This document shows, piece by piece, positions 8,609-17,650 of a stretch of DNA of 64,000 nt. The notes below the pieces were generated by a model. That model had not been told where the DNA came from. It was given only the letters and a program-made list of their open reading frames with translations, and ran no database searches. Each line of letters opens with the position of its first letter. Positions within the stretch are counted from its first letter, which is position 1. Source of the stretch: JAFGTP01 sp964472715. GTDB lineage: Bacteria > Fidelibacterota > UBA2242 > JAFGTP01. The position numbers were made by a program, and so were the translations under genes. The stretch is from NCBI GenBank assembly GCA_964472715.1, contig CAYYMT010000001.1:23711-87710 (forward strand), written 5' to 3'.

Positions 8609-10303
8609 ATGGACTTTATTCATCGTTTTCTAACAAGTTTTGCTGATCTGATCTGGGCAACACCGGAATTTTTTCCACTGATGGTTGTCTTACTGATTTT
8701 TACCGGTTTTTTAATGACAATTAAGACGAGATTTATCCAGTTCCGGAAATTCTTTCACGGCTGGAAAGTGATGTTCGGTGTGTATGATGATCCGGAAGAT
8801 CAGGGAGAAATCTCCTCTTTTCAGGCTATTTCCGCGGCCCTGTCCGCAACGGTGGGAATTGGTAACATTGCCGGTGTGGCGACCGCCATTCACTATGGTG
8901 GCCCCGGCGCTTTATTCTGGATGTGGATCACCGCGATCTTAGGCATGTCGCTTAAATTCGCCGAAATAACCCTGGCGATCAAGTTTCGTAGTATCGATCG
9001 CGACGGTGAAGTTGCCGGCGGTCCCATGTATTACATTGAAAAGGGATTAGGCAAAAACTGGAAATGGATGGCCGTGGTTTTTGGCGGCGCTGTAATGCTG
9101 TCAGCATTAGCCACAGGAAATACGATTCAATCTTTTACAGTGGCCGACCAGTTCCGTTCCGTTTTTAATATTCCCACCTGGATCACCGGACTGGTGGTGG
9201 CTTCCCTCGTCGGTATGGTTGTCCTGGGCGGCATTAAGCGGATCGGCCGGGTGGCTTCAATTTTAGCTCCCGGAATGTGTATTATCTATATTGTCGGTGG
9301 CTTGGTAATCTTAGCCCTGAATATCACGGAAATTCCCGATACTTTTGCACTGATTTTTCGATCCGCCTTTTCAAAAACAGCAAAGATCGGCGGGTTTGCC
9401 GGCAGCGGATTTTTATTCATGATGATGTGGGGTATCAAGCGCGGGTTGTTCTCCAATGAGGCCGGTCAGGGCAGCGCGCCGATTGTATTCGCCGCCGCCA
9501 AAAGCAGCGAACATGTCAGAGACGGTATTTTGTCCATGCTGGGGCCCTTTATCGACACCCTCAGTGTTTGTACCATTACCGGATTAGTGATCGTTATAAC
9601 AGGCGTCTGGCAGGATAAAGATGATGTGGTATTGCCAATCAACACCCAGGCAAACCTGCAGATCATTACAGCCGATTCACAGGTTGCTGAAAATTCCGAA
9701 ATTGACGGCGAATTGCTGGCCAGTACAACTGTCCCTGTCTCTGATGGTATTGCAAAAAATATTTATTTTGTGCGGAATCATTCAATTGTAGAAGCAGCTC
9801 TGGTTCTGCTTGATGATAAACCTTTCAGTGGAGAATTGATACTGAATAAGAATGGCAATGTTACCAATGATTTTGATGAAAACCTGGTATTACAGGGAAA
9901 AATGATGAAAAACGGTTCCCCCCTGACCACCTGGGCTTTTAAACGGGGATTAGCGCCTGTTGCCGGTGATTATGGTGGCTACCTGATCACGATCTCGGTG
10001 TTCTTTTTTGCCATCTCCACAACAATTTCCTGGTCTTATTACGGGAACCGTGGCGCCTTTTATCTCTGGGGCCATAAAGTGAGCGAAATATACAAATGGA
10101 TTTTCGTGATCATGGTCTTTTTCGGGGCTATTGTTTCTTTGGAAACTGTCTGGGCTTTCGGTGATGTGGCCATTGGGTTTATGGCGATTCCGAATCTGAT
10201 TGCTTTGATCTTGCTGTCCAATGTGGTAAAAAAAGATACCGCCGACTACACCGCCCGTAAACATTTAACCTATAAAGAAAAATTGCAACAAAGACAAAAA
10301 TAA
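8609..10303 (+). CDS. Sodium:alanine/glycine symporter (AGCS family) with an inserted loop domain
   Basis: A 564-aa inner-membrane transporter importing alanine or glycine with sodium. AGCS signatures: ALSATVGIGNIAGVATAI, GGPMYYIEKGLG, GIKRGLFSNEAGQGSAP, and TISWSYYGNRG near the C-terminus. Usual AlsT length is 450-500 aa; the excess is a block of about 100 polar residues (about 336-441) between VIVITGVWQ and the LTTWAFKRGLAP motif, where other members have a short extracytoplasmic loop. I chose ATG 8609 because GAGGGGA precedes it, while ATG 8558 has no ribosome site and may lie upstream of the transcript. A terminator follows at 10331. Confidence 0.9.
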   Translation: MDFIHRFLTSFADLIWATPEFFPLMVVLLIFTGFLMTIKTRFIQFRKFFHGWKVMFGVYDDPEDQGEISSFQAISAALSATVGIGNIAGVATAIHYGGPGALFWMWITAILGMSLKFAEITLAIKFRSIDRDGEVAGGPMYYIEKGLGKNWKWMAVVFGGAVMLSALATGNTIQSFTVADQFRSVFNIPTWITGLVVASLVGMVVLGGIKRIGRVASILAPGMCIIYIVGGLVILALNITEIPDTFALIFRSAFSKTAKIGGFAGSGFLFMMMWGIKRGLFSNEAGQGSAPIVFAAAKSSEHVRDGILSMLGPFIDTLSVCTITGLVIVITGVWQDKDDVVLPINTQANLQIITADSQVAENSEIDGELLASTTVPVSDGIAKNIYFVRNHSIVEAALVLLDDKPFSGELILNKNGNVTNDFDENLVLQGKMMKNGSPLTTWAFKRGLAPVAGDYGGYLITISVFFFAISTTISWSYYGNRGAFYLWGHKVSEIYKWIFVIMVFFGAIVSLETVWAFGDVAIGFMAIPNLIALILLSNVVKKDTADYTARKHLTYKEKLQQRQK

Positions 10304-10330
10304 ATTAATTTCAAAATGATCTTTCAAATA

Positions 10331-10358
10331 AAAAGCGGCAATTTCGGTTGTCGCTTTT
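10331..10358 (+). terminator. Rho-independent terminator between symporter and phosphatase genes
   Basis: AAAAGCGGCAA (10331-10341) pairs with TTGTCGCTTTT (10348-10358), with one G-U pair and a 6-nt loop, followed by TCTTTATT. It overlaps the upstream extension of the next reading frame, supporting the later start for that gene. Confidence 0.8.
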
Positions 10359-10383
10359 CTTTATTAACAACAGGGAGTCGCAA

Positions 10384-11154
10384 ATGAATACCGGTTACAT
10401 AAGAAATATTCTGCAGGAAACCGGCCGGGAAGCCGCCGGATTTATCAGAAATAATGCCGCTGATTTCGGTGATAAAAAATTCAAGGGACGGGTGGATATG
10501 GTAACGGATATTGATCTGGGCGCCGAAAAGATCATTTTAAATAAAATCCGGCAACACTTTCCTGACCACTCAATCGTTACAGAGGAATCCGATAACAAGG
10601 ATACTTCTTCGAATTATCGCTGGATCATTGACCCTCTGGACGGGACCACAAATTTTGTCCATTCCTTTCCTTTTGTGGCGGTATCAATTGGACTTGAGTA
10701 CAGAAGTGAAATGATCATGGGAATCGTGTATAATCCGTTTATGCGGGAGTATTTTTTTGCGGAGAAAGACAAAGGCGCCTTTTTAAATGATAAACCCATC
10801 CATGTTTCCGGCAATAAAACATTAAAAGCATCCCTCCTGTCAACGGGTTTCCCCTATGACCTCTCAAAGCATTTTGAACGCAATATGCAGCTTTTCAGCA
10901 AAATCTACCGGAAAACCCAGGGCATTCGCAGAGCCGGTTCGGCGGCGCTGGACTTATGCTATGTGGCTTGTGGAAGGTTTGACGGATTCTGGGAGTATGA
11001 CCTCAATCCCTGGGATGTTGCGGCCGGATCGCTAATTGTCAGCGAAGCCGGAGGAAAACTTTCAAATTTTAGCGGTGATAACCTGGATATCTATAGTGAT
11101 GAGATCATGGCGACAAATGGATTGATCCACAAGGAATTACTGGAAAATTTTTAG
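10384..11154 (+). CDS. suhB: Inositol monophosphatase family protein (SuhB-like)
   Basis: 256 aa. The metal-binding motifs of lithium-sensitive phosphatases are present: TEESD (first metal Glu), WIIDPLDGTTNF near 75-86, and NPWDVAAGSLIVSEAGG near 205-220. These enzymes hydrolyse inositol-1-phosphate or related sugar phosphates, or 3'-phosphoadenosine phosphate in the CysQ branch; the overall pattern is closest to SuhB. I chose ATG 10384 because CAGGGAG lies 6 nt before it and a terminator occupies the upstream extension. The CysQ alternative deserves mention since a PAPS-type sulfotransferase is encoded at 29.8-30.9 kb, but LDGTTNF with FVAVSIGL favours SuhB. Confidence 0.88.
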   Translation: MNTGYIRNILQETGREAAGFIRNNAADFGDKKFKGRVDMVTDIDLGAEKIILNKIRQHFPDHSIVTEESDNKDTSSNYRWIIDPLDGTTNFVHSFPFVAVSIGLEYRSEMIMGIVYNPFMREYFFAEKDKGAFLNDKPIHVSGNKTLKASLLSTGFPYDLSKHFERNMQLFSKIYRKTQGIRRAGSAALDLCYVACGRFDGFWEYDLNPWDVAAGSLIVSEAGGKLSNFSGDNLDIYSDEIMATNGLIHKELLENF

Positions 11155-11166
11155 CACAATCCTGAA

Positions 11167-11556
11167 TTAATTACTCTTAACAGTATTCGCGATATTATTG
11201 ATCGCCTCCTCTATTAAGGAAATATCTGTTACAGGCTTGAAAAAAATTTCATTATAAACCTGGTCAAGATTGACAATTTTTTCCGATACAGTGAATTCTG
11301 TTGATCCGGTGTAAATAATATAGCCGAGATGAGGATTTTCCTGGTAAGTTTGTTCGATAAATACATCGCCGTCAATACCGGGCAGGCGTAAGTCAACAAT
11401 AACAACATCGACTTGCTCGTCTTTAATTTTTTGCAGGGCATCTTCAGCGGTTTCAGAAGTTAAAACATTATAACCGCAATCTTCCAAATAGGAAAAAAGA
11501 CTGAACCGTACTGCTTCGTCATCATCCAAAACAAGAATTGATATCTCTTGCGTCAT
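11167..11556 (-). CDS. Single-domain response regulator (CheY-like receiver)
   Basis: 129 aa, receiver only. Acid pocket Asp11-Asp13, phospho-acceptor Asp55 in VVIVDLRLPG, Thr83 in YTGS, Lys107 in FFKP. With no output domain it must work through protein contacts, as CheY or SpoOF-like phosphorelay proteins do. AAAGGAG sits 9 nt before the ATG and a sigma-28-like promoter lies upstream, which would link it to motility. The four kinases at 53-64 kb have no receiver nearby, so this protein is a possible but unproven partner. Confidence 0.9.
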   Translation of the reverse strand: MTQEISILVLDDDEAVRFSLFSYLEDCGYNVLTSETAEDALQKIKDEQVDVVIVDLRLPGIDGDVFIEQTYQENPHLGYIIYTGSTEFTVSEKIVNLDQVYNEIFFKPVTDISLIEEAINNIANTVKSN

Positions 11557-11594
11557 GCTAACCTACTCCTTTATCAGCAAATTACTGCTTTTAA

Positions 11595-11621
11595 TTATCG
11601 ACATATAAGTGCGTAAGATTA
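11595..11621 (-). promoter_or_regulatory. Candidate sigma-28 (FliA) promoter for the response regulator
   Basis: On the minus strand TAAT (11618-11621), a 15-nt spacer and GTCGATAA (11595-11602) match the FliA consensus TAAA-N15-GCCGATAA at 10 of 12 positions. The predicted start gives a leader of about 30 nt with a good ribosome site. This is the only good sigma-28-like match I noticed. Confidence 0.5.
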
Positions 11622-11747
11622 ATTATTTTATTAAAAAAAAACAATAAAAATCTTATTCTGTAATAAAATAATGAATTTTATTGTTTTTTATTAAATTTGT
11701 ATTAAAATTATATAAATTTTCAGTCAGTAACTATTTCCGGACATTCC

Positions 11748-13838
11748 TTAATATTCATAAATCGGTACCTCTTTAAAGGCTTTGACCCTCTCACCCGCTG
11801 TTTGGTTGAATTCATCAATGGGTGAATAAGTCCCGCTTTTATAAGGGTAAATATGGATAGCCTGTCCGCCACTGGGTGATAAAACCGCGTGTATGTGATC
11901 CTGGCCGGTTACCAAATATTTTCCGATTTCAATTTCAGTGGGTGACGTTTTCCAGTTTGTCAATACCGCATCGGCAAAGATATGGGCGACATATTTTGTA
12001 TCATCATCAAGGAATTTTAAATCGATTTTAAAATCACGGCCCAATTCATCGGTCGTGGCGCCGATAAACCACTCTTTTCCTTTTCGCCTGGCCATTACCA
12101 AATAATCACCAACTGCCGCGGTCAGCACTTTTGACTCATCCCAGTCGGTATAAACGGCATCTATAAAATCAAAGGCCGGCTGTCCTTCATAGTTTTCAAT
12201 CAGGTCAGCGGCCATTTGCCAGGGCGAATAAATATTGATGTAGTAGGACAATTGCTTGGCCAGAGTTGTGTAAACCCTGAAATCTTTTTTATAGCGGTCG
12301 AACGTAATATCAAAAATTCCCGGTGTAAAATCCATTGGCCCGCCCAGTAAGCGCGTAAACGGTAATATCACGGTATGTTGCGGGGAAAGGCCTGCACTCC
12401 AGGCATTGTACTCCATTCCCATGGCGCCTTCTCTGGTCATCATGTTCGGATATGTCCTGCGAATGCCGGTGGGCTTTATGGGTTCATGGGCATTGATCAT
12501 AATTTTGTGATCAGCGGCCATTTTTATCACATCCCGGTAATGATTGACCATCCACTGGCCATGATGATGCTGTCCTCTGGGAATGATGTCCCCCACATAA
12601 CCGGTTTTGATCAATGGAATATCGAGTCTTTCGTAATAGTCAAAGGCATCTTCCATCTGATCGATGTAATTTAAAACATTGGCAGCGGTTTCATGATGGC
12701 CAATAATATTGACGCCATGTTTTTTACCGTAGGCCACAACTTCTTCATAATCCATATCATCATAGGGAGTTGTATAATTCTGGGCGGTTTCACGGGCTCC
12801 AAAACCTTCCCAGCCGATGTTCCAGCCTTCGATGAGTAAACCGCTGATATCATGCTGAGCGGCAAAATCAATATAGGCTTTGGCGTTTTCTGTGGTGGCG
12901 CCATGATCCGGTCCGGCGAACCAGGTGTGTTTATTCAGGTGCATGCTCCACCAGATACCCATATATTTTCCCGTGGTGATCCAGGAGGTATCATTCAACT
13001 TGTTTGGTTCATTCAGATTTAAGATCATACCGGATTCAATCAATCCCGCGGCATCATCGGATATTTGTATTGTGCGCCAGGGAGTTAACATAGGATAGGT
13101 GGATCTTACTTTAATTCCGTCAGGCCACGGGACCAATTCCGATTTAAGGCCCTTATCATCTTTAATCAATGTCATGCCCGCATAATCAGTCAATGCGGCC
13201 TCATGAATGCTGAGATGCCGGTGACCGGTTTTAGATTTAAAAGTTATTGGCGTATTGACAGCGACAACTTTTTCATAATCAGTTACTTCATAATTTCTTT
13301 CATAAGAATCAAAATCCTGGGGAATCCACCAGGTCAGATAATCGCCGGTAAGGTTGAACTCACTATTTTCGGAAATTACCTTAATGCTGTCCCCCGGAGT
13401 TCCCTTTACTTTATAACGAAACCCAATACCATCATCAAAAGCCCGAAAATAGATATCCATACCAAAATTTTTATCGGCCTGTGAAATCAAAGAAATTTTC
13501 ATTTCATTGTAATGATTGCGAATTCTTTTGTTTTCACCCCAAACCATTTCCCAGGTATCATCCAATGAGTGTCTGGCAACTGCGCCTATTTTAAATTTCT
13601 CAAAGATCTTCTCCCGGCCCTGGATCAAAAATCCAAGTGATGAAGGCATGATTATTTGTTCTTCATTATGATTCACTGAATAACAGGGAATTCCGTCGTT
13701 TAGTGAAAAATTTACTATAATAGTCTTATCCGGTGATGTTAGCTGTTGTTCCCGTTTAGATGAACTGCAATTACTTACTAGCAATCCGATCAAAATTACA
13801 AAAATATTGAATTTTAAATGTTTCATTCCTAACCTCAT
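11748..13838 (-). CDS. GH97 glycosidase lipoprotein (alpha-glucosidase/alpha-galactosidase family)
   Basis: About 696 aa. A lipoprotein signal ends at the lipobox LLVSNC. The N-terminal beta-sandwich carries LTSPDKTI and FDDGIGFRY; the barrel carries GLLIEGWNIGWEG, GHHETAANV, INAHEPIKPTGIRRTYPN, EGAMGMEYNAW and LPFTRLLGGPMDFTPG, all typical of SusB-like GH97. The conserved Glu residues in HEP and EYNAW fit the catalytic and calcium-binding set. Whether it inverts or retains cannot be assigned safely. The open frame continues to a TTG at 13874 overlapping ggt, but ATG 13838 (AGGGA 6 nt upstream) or 13826 gives the signal peptide its normal position. Last gene of the rnhB-ggt operon; probably acts on oligosaccharides in the periplasm. 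Confidence 0.9.
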   Translation of the reverse strand: MRLGMKHLKFNIFVILIGLLVSNCSSSKREQQLTSPDKTIIVNFSLNDGIPCYSVNHNEEQIIMPSSLGFLIQGREKIFEKFKIGAVARHSLDDTWEMVWGENKRIRNHYNEMKISLISQADKNFGMDIYFRAFDDGIGFRYKVKGTPGDSIKVISENSEFNLTGDYLTWWIPQDFDSYERNYEVTDYEKVVAVNTPITFKSKTGHRHLSIHEAALTDYAGMTLIKDDKGLKSELVPWPDGIKVRSTYPMLTPWRTIQISDDAAGLIESGMILNLNEPNKLNDTSWITTGKYMGIWWSMHLNKHTWFAGPDHGATTENAKAYIDFAAQHDISGLLIEGWNIGWEGFGARETAQNYTTPYDDMDYEEVVAYGKKHGVNIIGHHETAANVLNYIDQMEDAFDYYERLDIPLIKTGYVGDIIPRGQHHHGQWMVNHYRDVIKMAADHKIMINAHEPIKPTGIRRTYPNMMTREGAMGMEYNAWSAGLSPQHTVILPFTRLLGGPMDFTPGIFDITFDRYKKDFRVYTTLAKQLSYYINIYSPWQMAADLIENYEGQPAFDFIDAVYTDWDESKVLTAAVGDYLVMARRKGKEWFIGATTDELGRDFKIDLKFLDDDTKYVAHIFADAVLTNWKTSPTEIEIGKYLVTGQDHIHAVLSPSGGQAIHIYPYKSGTYSPIDEFNQTAGERVKAFKEVPIYEY

Positions 13839-13870
13839 TTTGATTCCCTGTTTTACAGTTGTTAATGCTG

Positions 13871-15544
13871 TCAATATGAACTCACTGCCGACTGTCTGCG
13901 CCTGTCAGCCACTCCCAAAAACAATCCCGCGTTTTCATCGACAGCAATTGCATTTAAATCACCCATAAATCCTCGCTCCGTCAGATCGTATCCCATTTTG
14001 ATCAGCGCTTCTTCCAGTTGCGGGTACAGGCTATACCGCTCAAAATATATTTTGTCCGGAAACCACTGGTGGTGAAAGCGTGGCGCGTGGACCGCCTGCC
14101 TGATATCCATCTTGAAATCAACCAGATTAACAATGGCCTGGGTAACGGTCGTGATAATTGTTGACCCTCCGGGTGTGCCAAGAATATATTTCAAACTGTC
14201 ATTTTTAGTCACAATGGTTGGCGTCATGGCGCTTAGCATTTTCTTTCCCGGCTGTACAGAATTTGCCTCTGAGCCCAATAGTCCGTATTGATTAGGCTCA
14301 CCCGGTTTAATTGAGAAATCATCCATCTCATTATTCATCAAAATACCTGTGCCTTCGACAACAAAGGCGCTGCCATAGGATGAATTCAGAGTTGTGGTAT
14401 TGGCAATGGCAAGGCCATTTTTATCAATGATTGAAAAATGGGTGGTTTGTTCGCTCTCATCAATATAAACCGGATTGATGGCTGGGCTTTTTCCGGCGGT
14501 ATTATATTTTATTTCTGTTGCCAAGGAATCATTAAGACGGTCGGAAAGGAGATAGTCGGAATGATTATTCACAAAAGCCGGGTCTCCCAGATATTTCGAC
14601 CGGTTTGCATAGGCAAAGCGCTCGGCTTCCACCAATTTATGAATTGCGTCTTTTGAATAATAACCATAATGACCCATGGGGAAATTCTCAATAATTTTTA
14701 ATATCTGTCCCATGCAGATTCCACCGCTGCTGGGCGGCCCCATGCTGATAATATCATAATCACGATAGGAAAAACCCAAAGGCTGACGTTCAATAGCGCG
14801 ATATCCTTTCAGGTCCTCATAGCGGATAATTCCCCCGTTGGCAGACATGGAACGGGCGATTTTCAGGGCGGTAAGTCCGCGATAAAATTCGTCAGCGCCT
14901 TCTTCTGCTATGCGCGTTAATGTTTCCGCCAAATCCGGAAATTTGATCAATTCACCCACCGCCGGCACTTCTTCGGAAGGAAAAAACATTGCTCTGGTAG
15001 AAGGATACTGGTTCATCTCATCATAATGACCTTTCAGACCGGTATAGATGTGGTAAGTGACCGGAAAACCATTTTCAGCCAGATCAATGGCCGGCTGGAT
15101 CAGTTTGTTCCAGGGCAGAAGTCCGTATTTTTCCCAGGCCAAGGCCATTCCGGCAACGGTTCCCGGAACACCCGCCGACATAGGACCTTCGGTGGATAAG
15201 CCGGGTATCGGATTACCATTGGAATCCAGGTACATGTCTTCGGTGGCTTTTTGCGGGGCTTTTTCCCGGTAATCGATAGTTGTGGATGTGCCGTCGGGAA
15301 ACCTGATAACCATAAATCCGCCGCCGCCGATATTACCGGCTTCCGGCCAGACTACTGACAGCGCAAAACTAACAGCCACAGCCGCATCTACGCTGTTGCC
15401 GCCATCTTTCATGATTTGGATACCGATGTCGGAAGCGATTTTTGAGGCTGATACGACAACGCCATTTTTTCCGGCTTCAAAGGTCTGTGCCTGTACCAAT
15501 GAAATAATAATCAATAAACAAAAAAGTAATTTTGGGGGTTTCAT
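13871..15544 (-). CDS. ggt: Gamma-glutamyltranspeptidase
   Basis: 557 aa, periplasmic by signal peptide (LLFCLLIIISLVQAQ). It is an N-terminal nucleophile hydrolase made as a proenzyme that cleaves itself before Thr367 in the motif EQTTHFSIID; that Thr then attacks gamma-glutamyl bonds of glutathione and similar compounds. Other signatures: GGNSVDAAVAV near 48-58, NIGGGGFMVI near 71-80, PPSSGGI near 270, and TLGTPGGS-type YILGTPGGSTII near 462. Length is normal. Its start overlaps the rnhB-yraN stop (ATGA) and its end overlaps the GH97 frame, so the three are probably cotranscribed. Confidence 0.95.
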   Translation of the reverse strand: MKPPKLLFCLLIIISLVQAQTFEAGKNGVVVSASKIASDIGIQIMKDGGNSVDAAVAVSFALSVVWPEAGNIGGGGFMVIRFPDGTSTTIDYREKAPQKATEDMYLDSNGNPIPGLSTEGPMSAGVPGTVAGMALAWEKYGLLPWNKLIQPAIDLAENGFPVTYHIYTGLKGHYDEMNQYPSTRAMFFPSEEVPAVGELIKFPDLAETLTRIAEEGADEFYRGLTALKIARSMSANGGIIRYEDLKGYRAIERQPLGFSYRDYDIISMGPPSSGGICMGQILKIIENFPMGHYGYYSKDAIHKLVEAERFAYANRSKYLGDPAFVNNHSDYLLSDRLNDSLATEIKYNTAGKSPAINPVYIDESEQTTHFSIIDKNGLAIANTTTLNSSYGSAFVVEGTGILMNNEMDDFSIKPGEPNQYGLLGSEANSVQPGKKMLSAMTPTIVTKNDSLKYILGTPGGSTIITTVTQAIVNLVDFKMDIRQAVHAPRFHHQWFPDKIYFERYSLYPQLEEALIKMGYDLTERGFMGDLNAIAVDENAGLFLGVADRRRQSAVSSY

Positions 15545-16533
15545 AATTGGAATGCATCCTCTATGTGTTTAATATTGAATTTATTGTTTTTTATGATAAT
15601 GGAAATAATATCAAATCTACAGTTCATATCTTCCAGCGCCTTCTCAGCCAGGTAAGCTTCGGCAATTTTATACAGCTGTGTTTGCTTGGCCTCATCCACC
15701 TTTTCCTCAGGCAGACCAAAATTGTCACTGCGCAGGGTTTTGACTTCCACAAAACTCAGCACATCATCCCTGCTGGCAATGATATCAATTTCACCAAACC
15801 TGGAAAAGTGATAGTTCCTGTCAATTATTTTATATTTTTTTTGATGTAAATAATAGGCGGCATGATTTTCACCAATGGCGCCTAAAGTGCGGTTATTGGT
15901 AATTCGCCTGATATCGAATTCAAAACCGGCAACCCGTTTGAAACTGAAACGATGAATAGGTGAAGCGCCATATTTTTCAATGGCGGCACAATGGTCTCTG
16001 GTACCATATCCTTTGTGTTTTCCAAAGCCATACTGCGGGAAGATCCGGTCAAAATCCTGCATCAACCGATCACGATATACTTTTGCGATAATTGAAGCCG
16101 CGGCAATGGAATAGCATTTTCCGTCGCCGCCGACAATTGATTCCTGGGGAATAATTGCATTTTTCAGAGGTCTCCCGTCGACCAGTAATAAATCTATCGG
16201 AAGCCGTGTCTGGCCGATTGCCATTCGCATGGCTTTATGGGTGGCATTGAGAATATTGATTTTATCGATCAGGGTAAAATCTGCTATTCCGATACCAACA
16301 GCCCGGGCTTCCGCCATGATCCGGTCATAAAGAAGCGCACGTTTATTTTCTGTCAATGTTTTAGAGTCATTAACACCTTCGATGGGTGAATGGTCTTCAT
16401 CGAAAATGACTGCGGCGGCAACCACAGGGCCGGCCAGTGGACCGCGGCCCGCTTCGTCGACACCGGCAAGAATTTTTCTTCCCTGAATCCAGTGGTTTTG
16501 TTCAATATCCAGTGTTAATGTTTTCGCAGACAT
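15541..16533 (-). CDS. rnhB: RNase HII fused to a YraN-type (UPF0102) nuclease-like domain
   Basis: 330 aa in one frame. Residues 20-205 are RNase HII: GVDEAGRGPLAGPV with Asp26 and Glu27, LLLVDG with Asp119, YSIAAASIIAKVYRD, and GFGKHKGYGT; this enzyme removes ribonucleotides from DNA. Residues 212-330 are YraN/UPF0102: LGAIGENHAAYYL, then GEIDIIA and LSFVEVKT, the Asp/Glu-x-Lys set of a PD-(D/E)xK nuclease fold with Holliday-junction-resolvase-like topology. rnhB and yraN are neighbours in many bacteria; here they are joined without a stop. It heads the operon with ggt and the GH97 gene. Confidence 0.93.
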   Translation of the reverse strand: MSAKTLTLDIEQNHWIQGRKILAGVDEAGRGPLAGPVVAAAVIFDEDHSPIEGVNDSKTLTENKRALLYDRIMAEARAVGIGIADFTLIDKINILNATHKAMRMAIGQTRLPIDLLLVDGRPLKNAIIPQESIVGGDGKCYSIAAASIIAKVYRDRLMQDFDRIFPQYGFGKHKGYGTRDHCAAIEKYGASPIHRFSFKRVAGFEFDIRRITNNRTLGAIGENHAAYYLHQKKYKIIDRNYHFSRFGEIDIIASRDDVLSFVEVKTLRSDNFGLPEEKVDEAKQTQLYKIAEAYLAEKALEDMNCRFDIISIIIKNNKFNIKHIEDAFQL

Positions 16534-16633
16534 TGGTTAATATATTTAGTTCCCGGCTTTTGATAATTACCCAGGGAATTTATAAATAAACTTGTTTTGT
16601 ACAAAATATAAATTAAAAAGGATACCCTATTAT

Positions 16634-16663
16634 AAAAATCCCGGAAAATATTCCGGGATTTTT
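16634..16663 (-). terminator. Strong rho-independent terminator after the SDR gene
   Basis: AAAAATCCCGGAA (16634-16646) and TTCCGGGATTTTT (16651-16663) pair perfectly around a 4-nt loop, followed by T-rich sequence on the minus strand. It separates the SDR gene from the rnhB operon and can work in both directions. Confidence 0.92.
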
Positions 16664-16700
16664 ACGGTTATTATTATTTCTGTTTTTCAGGGAACTAAAT

Positions 16701-17471
16701 TTATTGAGCGGTATATCCGCCATCTATCACAAGTTCAGCACCTGTGACAAATTTTGATTCATCGGACGCGAGATAGACAACACCATAACCAATATCGTCA
16801 GGCTCACCTACATGGCCAATGGGATGCCTGGCATCCAGCTGTTTGCGAAATTCATCAACGCCTTCCGGTGATTCTTTAGCCAGATTCTCGACCAAAGGTG
16901 TCCAGATAAACGCGGGATGAATTGAATTGACCCTGATTCCATCTTTGGCATAAAACAGGGCATCATTTTTACTTATCAGTGTAACGGCGCCTTTGGAAGC
17001 GTGATAGGGTGGCAAATCAGCGGCTCCCTGTATGCCATAAATCGATGACATATTGATAATGCTGCCACCGCCATTATCTTTCATATACGGGACAATATGT
17101 TTTGTGCAATAAAAAACGCCATTGATGTTGACATCAATCACTTTCTTCCATTCATCCCTGTCAACTTTATGTGTGGGTTTATTAACTCCGGCAATTCCGG
17201 CATTATTGACAAGGATATCAACTTTTCCAAATTCTTCTACAACTTCCGAAAACACTTTTTCGACTTCTTCTTCATTTGATGTATCCAGATGCCAGTACTT
17301 TGCTTTACCATCGGTTTCATTTATATTATCGGCAACCTGTTTGCCTTCCGCATCTTTGATATCTGTTACAGCTACTTTTGCGCCTTCTCTGGCAAGTAAT
17401 TCACAGGCGGATTTCCCGATTCCCAGGGCTCCACCGGTAATGATTGCAACTTTATCCTGAACTCTTTTCAT
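16701..17471 (-). CDS. Short-chain dehydrogenase, FabG/glucose dehydrogenase-like
   Basis: 256 aa. Classical SDR motifs: TGGALGIG, the NAD-specific Asp in VAVTDIKD, NNAG, Ser in NMSS, YHASK with catalytic Tyr and Lys, and the C-terminal VTGAELVIDGGYTAQ of FabG-like enzymes. Asp after the second strand favours NAD over NADP. Often annotated as glucose 1-dehydrogenase or cyclopentanol dehydrogenase; the substrate is not determinable. It is a monocistronic unit with its own terminator and is not closely similar to the SDR at 7144. Confidence 0.88.
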   Translation of the reverse strand: MKRVQDKVAIITGGALGIGKSACELLAREGAKVAVTDIKDAEGKQVADNINETDGKAKYWHLDTSNEEEVEKVFSEVVEEFGKVDILVNNAGIAGVNKPTHKVDRDEWKKVIDVNINGVFYCTKHIVPYMKDNGGGSIINMSSIYGIQGAADLPPYHASKGAVTLISKNDALFYAKDGIRVNSIHPAFIWTPLVENLAKESPEGVDEFRKQLDARHPIGHVGEPDDIGYGVVYLASDESKFVTGAELVIDGGYTAQ

Positions 17472-17650
17472 AATACCTCCATTTTTATATTAAACTTACA
17501 ACACTTCAAGATATTGTTTATTTGAAGTTTATCTAACGAATCAATATAAACGTACAATATGCCAGCCGGAATGTCAAACGGGTGTGAAATCATCTGTTTA
17601 ATAAAATCAGATAATTATTTGTAATTTTAAAAAATCTTAAATTCTCTTTT

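Noticed and set aside
13839..13874. TTG start for the GH97 gene overlapping ggt
   Set aside because: No ribosome site, and it would push the lipoprotein signal away from the N-terminus; ATG 13838 or 13826 fits better.
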